In this document: positions 27,641 to 39,264 of the stretch, one piece after another | Numbering within the stretch: position 1 is the first letter of the stretch | Layout: each line of letters begins with the position of its first letter | Origin: Streptomyces beijiangensis | Lineage (GTDB): Bacteria > Actinomycetota > Actinomycetes > Streptomycetales > Streptomycetaceae | Assembly: GCF_017315755.1 (NCBI RefSeq) | Contig: NZ_JAFLRJ010000018.1 | Location: forward strand, 1-44,981 | Direction: 5' to 3' | DNA: 44,981 nt | Notes under the pieces: generated by a model | Seen by the model: only the letters and a program-made list of their open reading frames with translations | Database searches by the model: none | Told to the model about the DNA's origin: nothing | Program-made: the position numbers and the translations under genes

Positions 27641-28359
27641 ACGAGGCCTCCTCGGCCGGTGGTGCGGACGTGCAGCTGGAACCGGGACGGGTCGAGCAGG
27701 CTGCTGACCTGCTCGACGACGGAGCCGTCGGCGGCCCGGAACACCTGGGACAGATGGAGGAAGGATTCACCGGGGGAGCGGTGCAGTACGGCCGCGTCGC
27801 TCCCGCTGATCCCGGCGACCGCGATCCTGGCCTCGCCGCTGTCGGCGACCCGGCCCGCGGCGATCAGCGCCTTGTTGAGGGAGCCGCCCGCCAGGCCGCG
27901 GCCGGGGAGTCCGGCGAGCGGACCGACGGCGGGGACGCGGCTGCGCTCCAGCGACACACCGTCGCCTCCGGGCAGTCGGCGTACGCGGTCCAGGGCGATG
28001 AACTCACTTGCGTCCAGGCCGAGTTCGGCGGCGAGAACGTCATCGGTGACCGTCTCGAAGCGGAGTATCTCCGTGGTCAGTTCGGTGCCCTGCTCGGCGA
28101 GCGCCTGAGTCCAGCCGAGCCGGTTGTCCAGCGGCGTCCCGTCGAAGGTCACGAAGGAGCCGATGCCCGCGTGGGTGGCGATGAGCCCCTGCTCGCCGAG
28201 CACGTTCAGCGCTTGGCGCACGGTGGTGCGGCTGACGCCGAAGCGCCCGGTGAGCGCGTGCTCCCCGGGCAGCCGGCTGCCGTCGGAGTGGACTCCGGCC
28301 CGGATCTCGTCGGCGAGAACCTTGGCGATGTGATGGTGTTTATGGACCTGTCCAGGCAT
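27637..28359 (-). CDS. GntR-family regulator (HutC/UTRA type)
   Basis: A 240-residue repressor: an N-terminal winged helix (LPGEHALTGRFGVSRTTVRQAL, GLIATHAGIGSFV) followed by a UTRA effector-binding domain of the HutC kind, which binds small organic ligands. It heads the operon and is likely its ligand-released repressor. TACGGT (28366-28371, minus strand) lies six bases before the ATG, with TGGACC 18 bases further upstream, so the mRNA may be leaderless. Inverted 8-bp repeats flank this promoter and start. Confidence 0.93.
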   Translation of the reverse strand: MPGQVHKHHHIAKVLADEIRAGVHSDGSRLPGEHALTGRFGVSRTTVRQALNVLGEQGLIATHAGIGSFVTFDGTPLDNRLGWTQALAEQGTELTTEILRFETVTDDVLAAELGLDASEFIALDRVRRLPGGDGVSLERSRVPAVGPLAGLPGRGLAGGSLNKALIAAGRVADSGEARIAVAGISGSDAAVLHRSPGESFLHLSQVFRAADGSVVEQVSSLLDPSRFQLHVRTTGRGGLV

Positions 28360-28395
28360 GTCTAAACCGTAAGCGGAGCTTCCCCTTCAGGTCCA
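28343..28395. promoter_or_regulatory. Inverted 8-bp repeats flanking the GntR promoter and start
   Basis: TGGACCTG (28343-28350) and its reverse complement CAGGTCCA (28388-28395) are centred 45 bp apart. The first lies within codons 4-6 of the regulator and the second over its -35. TGGAC-CT-GTCCA (28343-28354) is also a perfect short dyad. These are probable autoregulatory operator half-sites. Confidence 0.5.
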
Positions 28396-28419
28396 GCGTT
28401 TCCGGATGTCGGTTTCCTG

Positions 28420-29004
28420 TCAGGGGGTAGGCGGCAGCGGGAGCGGCAGTCCCGGGAGGCCGTCGATGCTGGTCGCGATGTACTCCTTCTTCTGGAAGTA
28501 CGCGTCCAGACCGGCGTCGTCCTTGCGCGCGAAGAAGTCGCTGTGCAGATCGCGGTCCTCGTCGTACGACATGAACGGCACGGCGTACCCGCAGGTGTCC
28601 CTGACCAGCTCCGCGCTCACGACGATGATCGCGCGCAGCCCGTTCCGGGACGGGTCGATGTCCGGGAAATGGCCGAGCAGCTCCTTGAAGCGCGGGTCGT
28701 CACGGAAGACCGGCTCACCGCGCCCGTGCACCCGCACAATGTTCGGCGGCCCTTCGAAGGCGCACCACATCAGCGTGATCCGCCCGTTCTCACGCAGATG
28801 CGCCACGGTCTCCGCGTTGCTGCCCGCGAAGTCCAGATAGGCCACGGTGAGTTCGTCGATCACGGCGAACGATCCGTTGAGCCCCTTGGGGGAGAGGTTG
28901 ACCGTGCCGTCGCCCGACAGGGGCGCGGTCGCGGTGAAGAAGATGTGCTGCGCCTCGATGAAGGCGCGCAGGCGGCCGTCTATTCGCTCGTATGTCTTAC
29001 CCAT
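28420..29004 (-). CDS. Pyridoxamine-5'-phosphate-oxidase-like FMN-binding protein
   Basis: A 194-residue split-barrel flavoprotein. The pattern TYERIDGRLRAFIEAQHIFFTATA, then VNLSPKGLNGSFAVID, VAYLDFAGSNAETVAHLREN and RVHGRGEPVF is typical of actinomycete PNPOx-like proteins that bind FMN or F420. It is far from the PdxH-type enzymes of vitamin B6 synthesis, so the substrate is unknown. CATAAT (29012-29017, minus strand) ends seven bases before the ATG, so it is probably leaderless. Confidence 0.86.
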   Translation of the reverse strand: MGKTYERIDGRLRAFIEAQHIFFTATAPLSGDGTVNLSPKGLNGSFAVIDELTVAYLDFAGSNAETVAHLRENGRITLMWCAFEGPPNIVRVHGRGEPVFRDDPRFKELLGHFPDIDPSRNGLRAIIVVSAELVRDTCGYAVPFMSYDEDRDLHSDFFARKDDAGLDAYFQKKEYIATSIDGLPGLPLPLPPTP

Positions 29005-29047
29005 ACGGTGGATTATGCGTGGCGACCGGCGCGGCGGATCCGGCATT

Positions 29048-30232
29048 TCACCCCGTGGACCGGGCGCGGAGCAGCCGGACGGCGGCGGTACGCGTGTGCC
29101 GCGGGGTCCCGTCGCCGAGCCTCGGGTGCAGCCAGGCCCAGGGGATGGCGTTCGCGGACGGCAGCAGCGCGGCGGTGGCCGCGCGGACCACCGGCGGCGA
29201 GGGGTCGTCGAGGTAAGGCAGAAGCCGGTCGGTGTCCGCCGCGTCGAGGATGCGCAGACCGGTGATCGCACTGGTCCGTACGGCCGGGAGCGCGTGCGGG
29301 ACCAGCGACCACAGCAGGGCCGCGTCCGTGCGGGAGCCGCACTCGGCGAGCCCCGTGAGGGCGTTGGGGTGTGCGGCCGGATCGGCGCACATGGCCAGGT
29401 AGCCGGCGTAGGGATCGATGCCGTGCTGCTTCAGCACCCAGCGCGCGCAGGCCCGTACGAGACCCGAGCGGTCGGCGAGGAACGGCCGGGCCTCCGGTGC
29501 GCGCCCGGCCCGCCGCAGGAGCGTGACACCGGCCGAGCGGACCTGGGGCAGCCGGGAGGGGAGCAGGTGTGCCAGCACGTCGTCGTACGCGGCGGCATCG
29601 GCCCGCTGGAGCGCGGCCTCGGCGCAGAGGTTCTGTACGACCACGTCGCCGCCGGTGGCTGCGGTACGGGCGAGCTCCCCGGCGCTGAACAGATCCCGCT
29701 CGACGGCGATGCGGTACGCGAGGCGCCGTACGACCCGGTCTTCGGAGTCCAGCAGGGCCGCGAGGGACCCGCGCGGCGCCCGGTGCAGCGCCGCGGTGAG
29801 CAGGTCACGCGTGAACCCGCCCCGGTTGCGGCGGGTCAGACGCAGGATCAGGGCGGCCGTCGAGGGGGCGATCAGCCACGCCTCCGGTGTGCGGCGCAGC
29901 GTTTCCCTGGCCCGCTCCCGTACCGGACGAACCCAGTCCGTGCAGCGGACGACCACCAGCGGAAGCAGCTCTGGGTGGTCGGCGGCCCGCTCCAGTGCCG
30001 CCTCGCGGACGTGGCCGTCGGGGTGGCAGAGGGCGAGGGCGGTATCTGCGGCGGTCGGCGGTGTCCGGGTCCAGAAGGGCAGTCCGGGGGCCCAGGACGC
30101 GAGCCGCCGTACATCCAGGTCGAGGGTGATCCAGGCCTCGGCGGACGAGGTGTCCAGCGCCTCGCTCGGCTGCGTGCCGTCCGCGAGCCGCTCCACCGCC
30201 GTGCTGTTCCCCGTGTTGATCCACCTGGCCAT
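29048..30232 (-). CDS. HEAT-repeat-like protein
   Basis: A 394-residue soluble alpha-solenoid made of repeated helix pairs with the pattern DxxxxVRxxAxxxL and LLPLVVVRC (residues about 60-380). It has many Arg and Ala and no catalytic motif. It is probably a protein-protein interaction scaffold. The ATG at 30232 is chosen over 30250: TACTCT at 30240-30245 (minus strand) ends seven bases before it. The promoter region overlaps that of the argG remnant on the other strand. Confidence 0.72.
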   Translation of the reverse strand: MARWINTGNSTAVERLADGTQPSEALDTSSAEAWITLDLDVRRLASWAPGLPFWTRTPPTAADTALALCHPDGHVREAALERAADHPELLPLVVVRCTDWVRPVRERARETLRRTPEAWLIAPSTAALILRLTRRNRGGFTRDLLTAALHRAPRGSLAALLDSEDRVVRRLAYRIAVERDLFSAGELARTAATGGDVVVQNLCAEAALQRADAAAYDDVLAHLLPSRLPQVRSAGVTLLRRAGRAPEARPFLADRSGLVRACARWVLKQHGIDPYAGYLAMCADPAAHPNALTGLAECGSRTDAALLWSLVPHALPAVRTSAITGLRILDAADTDRLLPYLDDPSPPVVRAATAALLPSANAIPWAWLHPRLGDGTPRHTRTAAVRLLRARSTG

Positions 30233-30249
30233 GGGCACAAGAGTACGCA

Positions 30250-30299
30250 TTGACGAAACATACGGAGGAGCGCATACTTATGCCTATCGTCGTATGCGC
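30250..30299 (+). promoter_or_regulatory. Arginine-type promoter upstream of the argG remnant and argH
   Basis: TTGACG (30250-30255), a 17-base spacer and CATACT (30273-30278) form a good sigma-70-type promoter. The palindrome GCATACTTATGC (30272-30283) lies over the -10 and fits the half-site spacing of an ARG box. A longer dyad joins GCGCATAC (30270-30277) to GTATGCGC (30292-30299). ArgR control is likely. Confidence 0.55.
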
Positions 30300-30313
30300 C
30301 ATAGGAAGAACCC

Positions 30314-30451
30314 GTGACCGAGCGCGTCGTACTCGCCCCCGCGAAGATCGCCGCCCGGCGCGACCCGGCCCGACCTCCATCGTTTACGCGTACGACAGCT
30401 GCCTCCCCGTTCCTCCGCGGCGGGGAGGCAGCCGCACATCCACCCTTCTGA
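30314..30451 (+). pseudogene. argG: argG remnant: argininosuccinate synthase with its centre deleted
   Basis: A 45-codon frame starts at a GTG preceded by AGGAAG. Its first eight residues, MTERVVLA, are exactly the start of Streptomyces argininosuccinate synthases, where YSGGLDTS follows. Residues 11-19, KIAARRDPA, match the last residues of those enzymes (SSKIAARRDLA). About 380 internal codons, including the whole ATP and citrulline sites, are absent. The old stop appears to have become CGA, so the frame now runs on across the former argG-argH gap and stops in the argH Shine-Dalgarno. It has no synthase activity; a leader-peptide role is conceivable. Functional argG must lie elsewhere, or the strain needs arginine. 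Confidence 0.7.
30398..30432 (+). other. Strong hairpin before argH
   Basis: Perfect 12-bp arms, GCTGCCTCCCCG (30398-30409) and CGGGGAGGCAGC (30421-30432), enclose an 11-base loop. It lies between the argG remnant and the argH ribosome-binding site (GAGGAG, 30450-30455). It has no T-tract, so it may be an mRNA stabiliser or attenuator. Confidence 0.55.
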
Positions 30452-31894
<1,443 letters not shown>

Positions 31895-31911
31895 GCCGCG
31901 GGGACAGACAC

Positions 31912-31948
31912 GAGGGCCCGGCCGCGCATGATGCGCGGCCGGGCCCTC
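31912..31948. terminator. Bidirectional hairpin terminator between argH and icd
   Basis: Perfect 16-bp arms, GAGGGCCCGGCCGCGC (31912-31927) and its reverse complement (31933-31948), surround a five-base loop. It lies 17 bases after argH and 18 bases beyond the convergent isocitrate dehydrogenase stop. Confidence 0.85.
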
Positions 31949-31966
31949 ACTGCGTGCGGTGGTGCG

Positions 31967-34760
<2,794 letters not shown>

Positions 34761-34808
34761 CCGCACAGGATCGCGGGTGTGTGGCGGATGCCGCGGTGAA
34801 TTAATGGG

Positions 34809-34839
34809 TGAGACATCATTGTCTCATTCGGGTTATGGT
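34809..34839 (+). promoter_or_regulatory. TetR operator and promoter
   Basis: TGAGACATCATTGTCTCA (34809-34826) is a perfect 7-4-7 dyad. TATGGT (34834-34839) follows and ends six bases before the TetR ATG, so the transcript is leaderless. A further GTCTCA half-site lies at the start codon. Autoregulation by the TetR protein is likely. Confidence 0.65.
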
Positions 34840-34845
34840 CGTCTC

Positions 34846-35397
34846 ATGACAGTCGACCGGGACCAGGTGCTGCGCGCCGCAGCCGTCGCCCTCACCCGCA
34901 AGGCGACCTCCACCATGGACGAGGTCGCCAAGGCCGCGGGGATCGGGCGCGCCACCCTGCACCGGCACTTCGCCGGGCGGGAGGCCCTGGTCAGGGCCCT
35001 GGAGAACCTGGGCATCCAGGAGTTCGAGGCCGCCCTCGACGCGGCCAGGCTCGACGAGGGGCCCGCGGGCGACGCCCTGCGCCGGTTCATAGGCGAAGTG
35101 GAACCCGTGGCCGGACTCCTCGCCTTCCTCGTCACCGAGAACCAGCTCTTCGAGGGCGAGGAGATGAACGACGGCTGGGCCAGACTCGACGGCCGCGTCT
35201 CCGCCCTCTTCCGGCGGGGCCAGGAGCAGGGCGAGTTCCGGATCGATCTGACCCCCGCCTGGCTGACCGAGGCGCTGTACGGACTGATCGGCAGCGCCGC
35301 CTGGGCCGTGCAGGACGGGCGGGTCGCCGCGAAGGACTTCCAGTACATGATCGCCGAGTTGCTGCTCGGCGGCGCACGACGGAGCGTGGAGCAATGA
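34846..35397 (+). CDS. TetR-family repressor
   Basis: A 183-residue repressor with an N-terminal helix-turn-helix (TMDEVAKAAGIGRATLHRHFAGREALVRAL) and a helical ligand-binding domain ending TEALYGLIGSAAWAVQDG. Its stop overlaps the ATG of the MFS exporter (35394-35397), the usual layout of an efflux pump and its own regulator. The start at 34846 is favoured over a longer frame by the promoter and palindrome just upstream. Confidence 0.93.
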   Translation: MTVDRDQVLRAAAVALTRKATSTMDEVAKAAGIGRATLHRHFAGREALVRALENLGIQEFEAALDAARLDEGPAGDALRRFIGEVEPVAGLLAFLVTENQLFEGEEMNDGWARLDGRVSALFRRGQEQGEFRIDLTPAWLTEALYGLIGSAAWAVQDGRVAAKDFQYMIAELLLGGARRSVEQ

Positions 35398-36923
35398 CCA
35401 GTACAGACCAGCGGGCCACCGACGGCGAGACGGTGAGCGGCCCCGGCCGCTGGCTGGCCCTCGCCGTTCTCGTACTGGCCGTGCTGCTGGTCGCCGTCGA
35501 CGCGACCGTGCTCGGTCTCGCGACGCCGTTCCTCAGCGAGGACCTCAAGCCGTCAGGCACCCAGCTGCTCTGGATCGGTGACGTCTACTCGTTCGTCATC
35601 GCGGGCCTGCTCGTCTCCATGGGCAGCCTCGGCGACCGGATCGGCCGCAAGAAGCTGCTGCTCGTCGGCGCGGTCGCGTTCGGCGCGGTCTCCGTGCTCA
35701 ACGCGTACGCCTCCAGCCCCGAGATGATGATCGCGGCCCGAGCGCTGCTCGGTGTCGCGGGCGCGACCCTGATGCCCTCGACCCTCGCGCTGATCCGCAA
35801 CATCTTCCACGACCCCAAGGAGCGCAGCCTCGCCGTCGGCATCTGGGGCGCCGCGGCCTCGGCCGGCGCCGCGGTCGGCCCAGTCGTCGGCGGATTTCTG
35901 CTGGAGAACTTCTGGTGGGGCTCGGTCTTCCTGATCAACCTCCCCGTGATGGCGGTCCTGGTCGTCGTCGGGATCAAGCTGCTCCCGGAATCGCGCGACC
36001 CGAACCCGGGCCCGTGGGACCTCGCCAGCGTGGTGCTCTCGCTGGTCGGCATGGTCGCCGTCGTGTACGCCGTCAAGGAGGCGGCGGTGGAGGGCTTCCG
36101 CTGGGACATCGCCGTGTCCGCGGTGGTGGGCGTCGGCGCCCTGATCTGGTTCGTCAGGCGGCAGCTGACGCTGAAGTCGCCGCTGCTCGACATGCGGCTC
36201 TTCCACAACCGGGGGTTCTCCGGCGCCGTACTGGCCGATCTGCTGACCATCCTCGGCCTCTCCGGCCTGGTCTTCTTCCTCTCGCAGTTCCTCCAGCTGG
36301 TGCAGATGCGCTCGCCCCTGGAGGCGGGGCTGATCGAACTGCCCGCCGCCGTCGGCGCGGTCGGCGCGGGACTGCTGGCCGGGTACATCGCCCGCAGGGC
36401 ATCGGTGCGCAGCGCCGTCTCCGGCGGCCTCGCCGCGGTCGGTGTCGCACTCGCCGCCTGTACGGTGATCGGCGCCTCCACCGGCGTCGCCGCGCTGGGC
36501 GTCGCGCTCTTCCTCGGCGGCATGGGCGCGGGCCTGGCCTTCACCGTGACCGCCGACGTCATCCTCTCCAGCGTCCCCAAGGAGCAGGCGGGCGCGGCCT
36601 CCGCGGTCTCCGAGACGGCGTACGAACTGGGCGCCGCCCTCGGCATCGCCCTGCTCGGCTCCGTGGTGACCGGCATCTACCGGGGCTTCGCCGTCCCGGC
36701 GGGGGTCCCCGCCGACACGGCGGCCGCGGCCCACGAATCGCTCGGCGGGGCGGTCGAATCGGCGGCGAAGCTGCCGGCCGACCAGAGCGCGGCACTGCTC
36801 TCCTCCGCCCAGGGGGCCTTCACCGACGGCTTCCAGACGGCGGCCGGAGTGGGCGCCCTGGTGCTCTTCGCCACGGCGGTCGCGGCCTGGTTCATGCTGC
36901 GGGGCGAGAAGCTGGAGTCGTAG
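35394..36923 (+). CDS. MFS efflux transporter, DHA2 (14-TM) family
   Basis: A 509-residue drug:H+ antiporter of the QacA/SmvA type. It shows the motif A loop GSLGDRIGRKKLLLVGA between segments 2 and 3, motif C-like GAAASAGAAVGPVVGG in segment 5, and about fourteen hydrophobic segments. The first is WLALAVLVLAVLLVAVDATVL, containing the DHA2 Asp. It is co-transcribed with and probably regulated by the upstream TetR; the substrate is likely a toxic cation or antibiotic but is unknown. Confidence 0.94.
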   Translation: MTSTDQRATDGETVSGPGRWLALAVLVLAVLLVAVDATVLGLATPFLSEDLKPSGTQLLWIGDVYSFVIAGLLVSMGSLGDRIGRKKLLLVGAVAFGAVSVLNAYASSPEMMIAARALLGVAGATLMPSTLALIRNIFHDPKERSLAVGIWGAAASAGAAVGPVVGGFLLENFWWGSVFLINLPVMAVLVVVGIKLLPESRDPNPGPWDLASVVLSLVGMVAVVYAVKEAAVEGFRWDIAVSAVVGVGALIWFVRRQLTLKSPLLDMRLFHNRGFSGAVLADLLTILGLSGLVFFLSQFLQLVQMRSPLEAGLIELPAAVGAVGAGLLAGYIARRASVRSAVSGGLAAVGVALAACTVIGASTGVAALGVALFLGGMGAGLAFTVTADVILSSVPKEQAGAASAVSETAYELGAALGIALLGSVVTGIYRGFAVPAGVPADTAAAAHESLGGAVESAAKLPADQSAALLSSAQGAFTDGFQTAAGVGALVLFATAVAAWFMLRGEKLES

Positions 36924-36947
36924 ACAACGACAGCGGTGGTACGAAGA

Positions 36948-36989
36948 GACGAAGGGCCGCACCCCCGCGCGGGGGTGCGGCCCTTCGTC
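36948..36989. terminator. Bidirectional hairpin terminator
   Basis: A 42-base perfect palindrome: 19-bp arms beginning GACGAAGGGCCGCACCCCC around a GCGC loop. It lies between the MFS gene and the convergent acyltransferase gene, serving both. Confidence 0.88.
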
Positions 36990-37003
36990 CAATTCCGCTG
37001 GCG

Positions 37004-37675
37004 TCAGGCGGCCTTGGCCTTCGTGGCGTACATGTCGACGTACTCCTGACCGGAGAGCCGCATGACCTCGGTCATCACCGAGTCCGTCACGGCGCGCAGG
37101 ACATAGCGGTCGCGGTCCATGCCCTCGTACCGCGAGAACTCCATCGGCTCACCGAAGCGGACCGTGACCTTGCCGGGGCGCGGAACACCGGCGCCGCCCG
37201 GCTGGATCTTGTCCGTACCGATCATCGCGAACGGCACCACCGGCGCGCCCGTCATCAGCGTGAGGCGCGCGATGCCGGTGCGACCGCGGTAGAGACGGCC
37301 GTCGGGGGAGCGGGTGCCCTCCGGGTAGATCGAGAAGATCTTGCCGTCCTCCAGCACCTGGCGACCGGTCATGAGCGCGGCGACACCGCCCCGTCCGCCG
37401 TCCCGGTCGACCGGGATCATGCCGACGCCGGTGAAGAACCAGGCCATCAGCCGGCCCTTGAGCCCCTTGCCCGTGACGTACTCGTCCTTGCCGATGAAGT
37501 AGACCCGGCGGTCCAGGCAGATCGGCATGATCATCGAGTCGATGAACGTGAGGTGGTTGCCCGCGAGGATCACCGGACCCGTACCCGGAATGTTCTCGGC
37601 GCCCTCGACCTGCGGGCGGAACATCAGGCGCATGACCGGTCCGAGCAGTGCCTTGATGAGCGCGAGACGGGACAA
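37004..37675 (-). CDS. 1-acyl-sn-glycerol-3-phosphate acyltransferase (PlsC-like)
   Basis: Transfers a fatty acyl chain to lysophosphatidic acid in phospholipid synthesis at the inner membrane face. The 223-residue protein has the HX4D motif NHLTFID (His41, Asp46), the substrate motif IYPEGTRSPDG (from about residue 116) and a hydrophobic N-terminus. A TTG start with GGAGG five bases upstream is chosen. Streptomyces genomes carry several of these, so the acyl acceptor is not certain. Confidence 0.92.
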   Translation of the reverse strand: MSRLALIKALLGPVMRLMFRPQVEGAENIPGTGPVILAGNHLTFIDSMIMPICLDRRVYFIGKDEYVTGKGLKGRLMAWFFTGVGMIPVDRDGGRGGVAALMTGRQVLEDGKIFSIYPEGTRSPDGRLYRGRTGIARLTLMTGAPVVPFAMIGTDKIQPGGAGVPRPGKVTVRFGEPMEFSRYEGMDRDRYVLRAVTDSVMTEVMRLSGQEYVDMYATKAKAA

Positions 37676-37812
37676 CGGGTCCTCCGGGGTCGTGGGCCGT
37701 GCCGTGGATATGAATGATGTCTGTGCAGGTGAGGACGATACTCGTGCGTCCTGTCCGATCGCACATCGGGTTCACCAAGTGGATACGCAGTGTTGACGTG
37801 CGACGCCTCTGA

Positions 37813-37842
37813 GTTCACTCCAGTGCACTCAAGTGTCATCCG
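37813..37842 (+). promoter_or_regulatory. PHO-box-like direct repeats
   Basis: Three units starting GTTCAC, GTGCAC and GTGTCA recur every 10 bases. They resemble the GTTCACC direct repeats bound by PhoP, though the period is 10 rather than the usual 11. They lie in the 358-base gap between the acyltransferase and phosphodiesterase genes, about 190 bases before the latter. Confidence 0.3.
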
Positions 37843-37887
37843 TTTCCGTATGGAATCGAACCAGTGACCAGGGTCATATCCGCCGCT

Positions 37888-37925
37888 TGTCGAATGCGGC
37901 GGGATGCCCAGCGTTTGATTCGACA
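37888..37925. promoter_or_regulatory. Inverted repeat upstream of the phosphodiesterase gene
   Basis: TGTCGAAT (37888-37895) and its reverse complement ATTCGACA (37918-37925) are 22 bases apart. Another TCGAA lies at 37856-37860. The rest of this 358-base gap (37676-38033) shows no coding sequence; TTGACA occurs about 30 bases before the phosphodiesterase start. Confidence 0.4.
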
Positions 37926-38033
37926 CCTGGGAGCACCGCTGTGTTGTGTCCACGCTCTCCCGTACGTAAGGCGTGGCTGCCTACCATCGGGCACTTCGGT
38001 TGACAGGTGCGGGACATCACATGAGGAGCGTTT

Positions 38034-39191
38034 ATGACACAGGGCGCGGACAAGAGCCCCGGCCGGCGGACCGTACTGGGAGCGGCGATGCTCTCGACGT
38101 TCGCGGCATCCGCCGTCGCACTGCCCGCCGCGGCGAGAGCCGACGAGCGCAGCGGCGGCCACGGAGCCTCGTACAGGGAACTGCCCGTCCCGACGGTCAT
38201 CGGACACCGGGGGACGGCCGGTTACCGCCCGGAGCACACCTTCGGCTCGTACCAGCTGGCCCTCGAACTCGGCGCGCACCTCATCGAGCAGGACCTGGTG
38301 CCGACCAAGGACGGCCATCTCGTCTGCCGTCACGAGAACGACATCACGGCGACGACGGACGTCTCCGCCCACCCCGAGTTCGCGGCGCGCAAGACCACCA
38401 AGACCGTGGACGGCATCGCGATCACGGGCTGGTTCACCGAGGACTTCACGCTCGCCGAGCTCAAGACGCTGCGCGCCAAGGAGCGCATCCCGGGCAACCG
38501 GCAGCGCAACACCCTCTACGACGGGCGATGGGACATCCCGACGTTCGAGGAGGTGCTGCGCTGGGCCGAGAAGGAGGGGCGCAAGCGCGGTAAGCCGGTC
38601 TGGCTGTACGTGGAGACCAAGCACCCCACCTACTTCCGCGGGATCGGCCTCGGCCTGGAGGAACGGCTGGTCAAGCTGCTCCGTAAGTACGGGCGCGACC
38701 ACCGCGACTCCCCGCTCATCCTGCAGTCCTTCGAGCCGACCTCCATCCAGCGGCTCTCCCGGCAGGTCTCGACGCCGGGTGTCGTGCTGCTCTCCGGCAC
38801 GGGCACCCGCCCGTGGGACTTCGTCGCGACGGGCGACCCGCGCACGGTCGACGACCTCGTCACGCCCGCGGGGCTGAAGTGGATCGCCTCCTACGCCCAG
38901 GGCATCGGCCCGACCCTCGACCTGATCATCCCCAAGGACGCGTCAGGGAAGCTCACCCAGCCGACCACGCTGGTGCGGGACGCCCATGCGCAGGGGCTGA
39001 TCCTCCATCCGTACACGATGCGCAACGAGAACACCTTCCTGCCCGCGGAGTACCGGCGGGGCACCGACCCCAATGCCTACGGCGACGCGTTCGGCGCCTT
39101 CCAGCGGTACTTCGAGACGGGCATCGACGGGGTCTTCTCCGACAACGCGGACACCGCGCTGCTGGCCGCCGCGGACTTCAACCGTCGTTGA
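38034..39191 (+). CDS. Exported glycerophosphodiester phosphodiesterase
   Basis: Hydrolyses glycerophosphodiesters to glycerol-3-phosphate and an alcohol, supplying phosphate and glycerol from lipids or teichoic acids outside the cell. The 385-residue protein has a Tat signal (GRRTVLGAAML) and cleavage near ARADE. The catalytic start reads VIGHRGTAGYRPEHT (His58, Arg59, Glu67), and VYLE-like segments with WLYVETKHP and GVFSDNAD follow. The ATG is supported by GAGGAG. Family members in Streptomyces (glpQ) are often phosphate-controlled. Confidence 0.94.
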   Translation: MTQGADKSPGRRTVLGAAMLSTFAASAVALPAAARADERSGGHGASYRELPVPTVIGHRGTAGYRPEHTFGSYQLALELGAHLIEQDLVPTKDGHLVCRHENDITATTDVSAHPEFAARKTTKTVDGIAITGWFTEDFTLAELKTLRAKERIPGNRQRNTLYDGRWDIPTFEEVLRWAEKEGRKRGKPVWLYVETKHPTYFRGIGLGLEERLVKLLRKYGRDHRDSPLILQSFEPTSIQRLSRQVSTPGVVLLSGTGTRPWDFVATGDPRTVDDLVTPAGLKWIASYAQGIGPTLDLIIPKDASGKLTQPTTLVRDAHAQGLILHPYTMRNENTFLPAEYRRGTDPNAYGDAFGAFQRYFETGIDGVFSDNADTALLAAADFNRR

Positions 39192-39264
39192 CCAGGCCTT
39201 CTCGTACGGGTGAGATGCGGCCACCGCGGAAACCACAGCCCGCGGCCGCCGCGTCCCGCCCGGC

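Noticed and set aside
30314..30451. Scar read simply as a de novo arginine leader peptide
   Set aside because: The match of both ends to ArgG termini in the same frame is too specific for chance, so the argG remnant is the primary call; a leader role could still be secondary.
37850..37865. T-loop-like sequence on the minus strand (GGTTCGATTCC) suggesting a tRNA
   Set aside because: The flanking bases do not pair into a T stem, and no acceptor stem, anticodon arm or D arm can be built around it.
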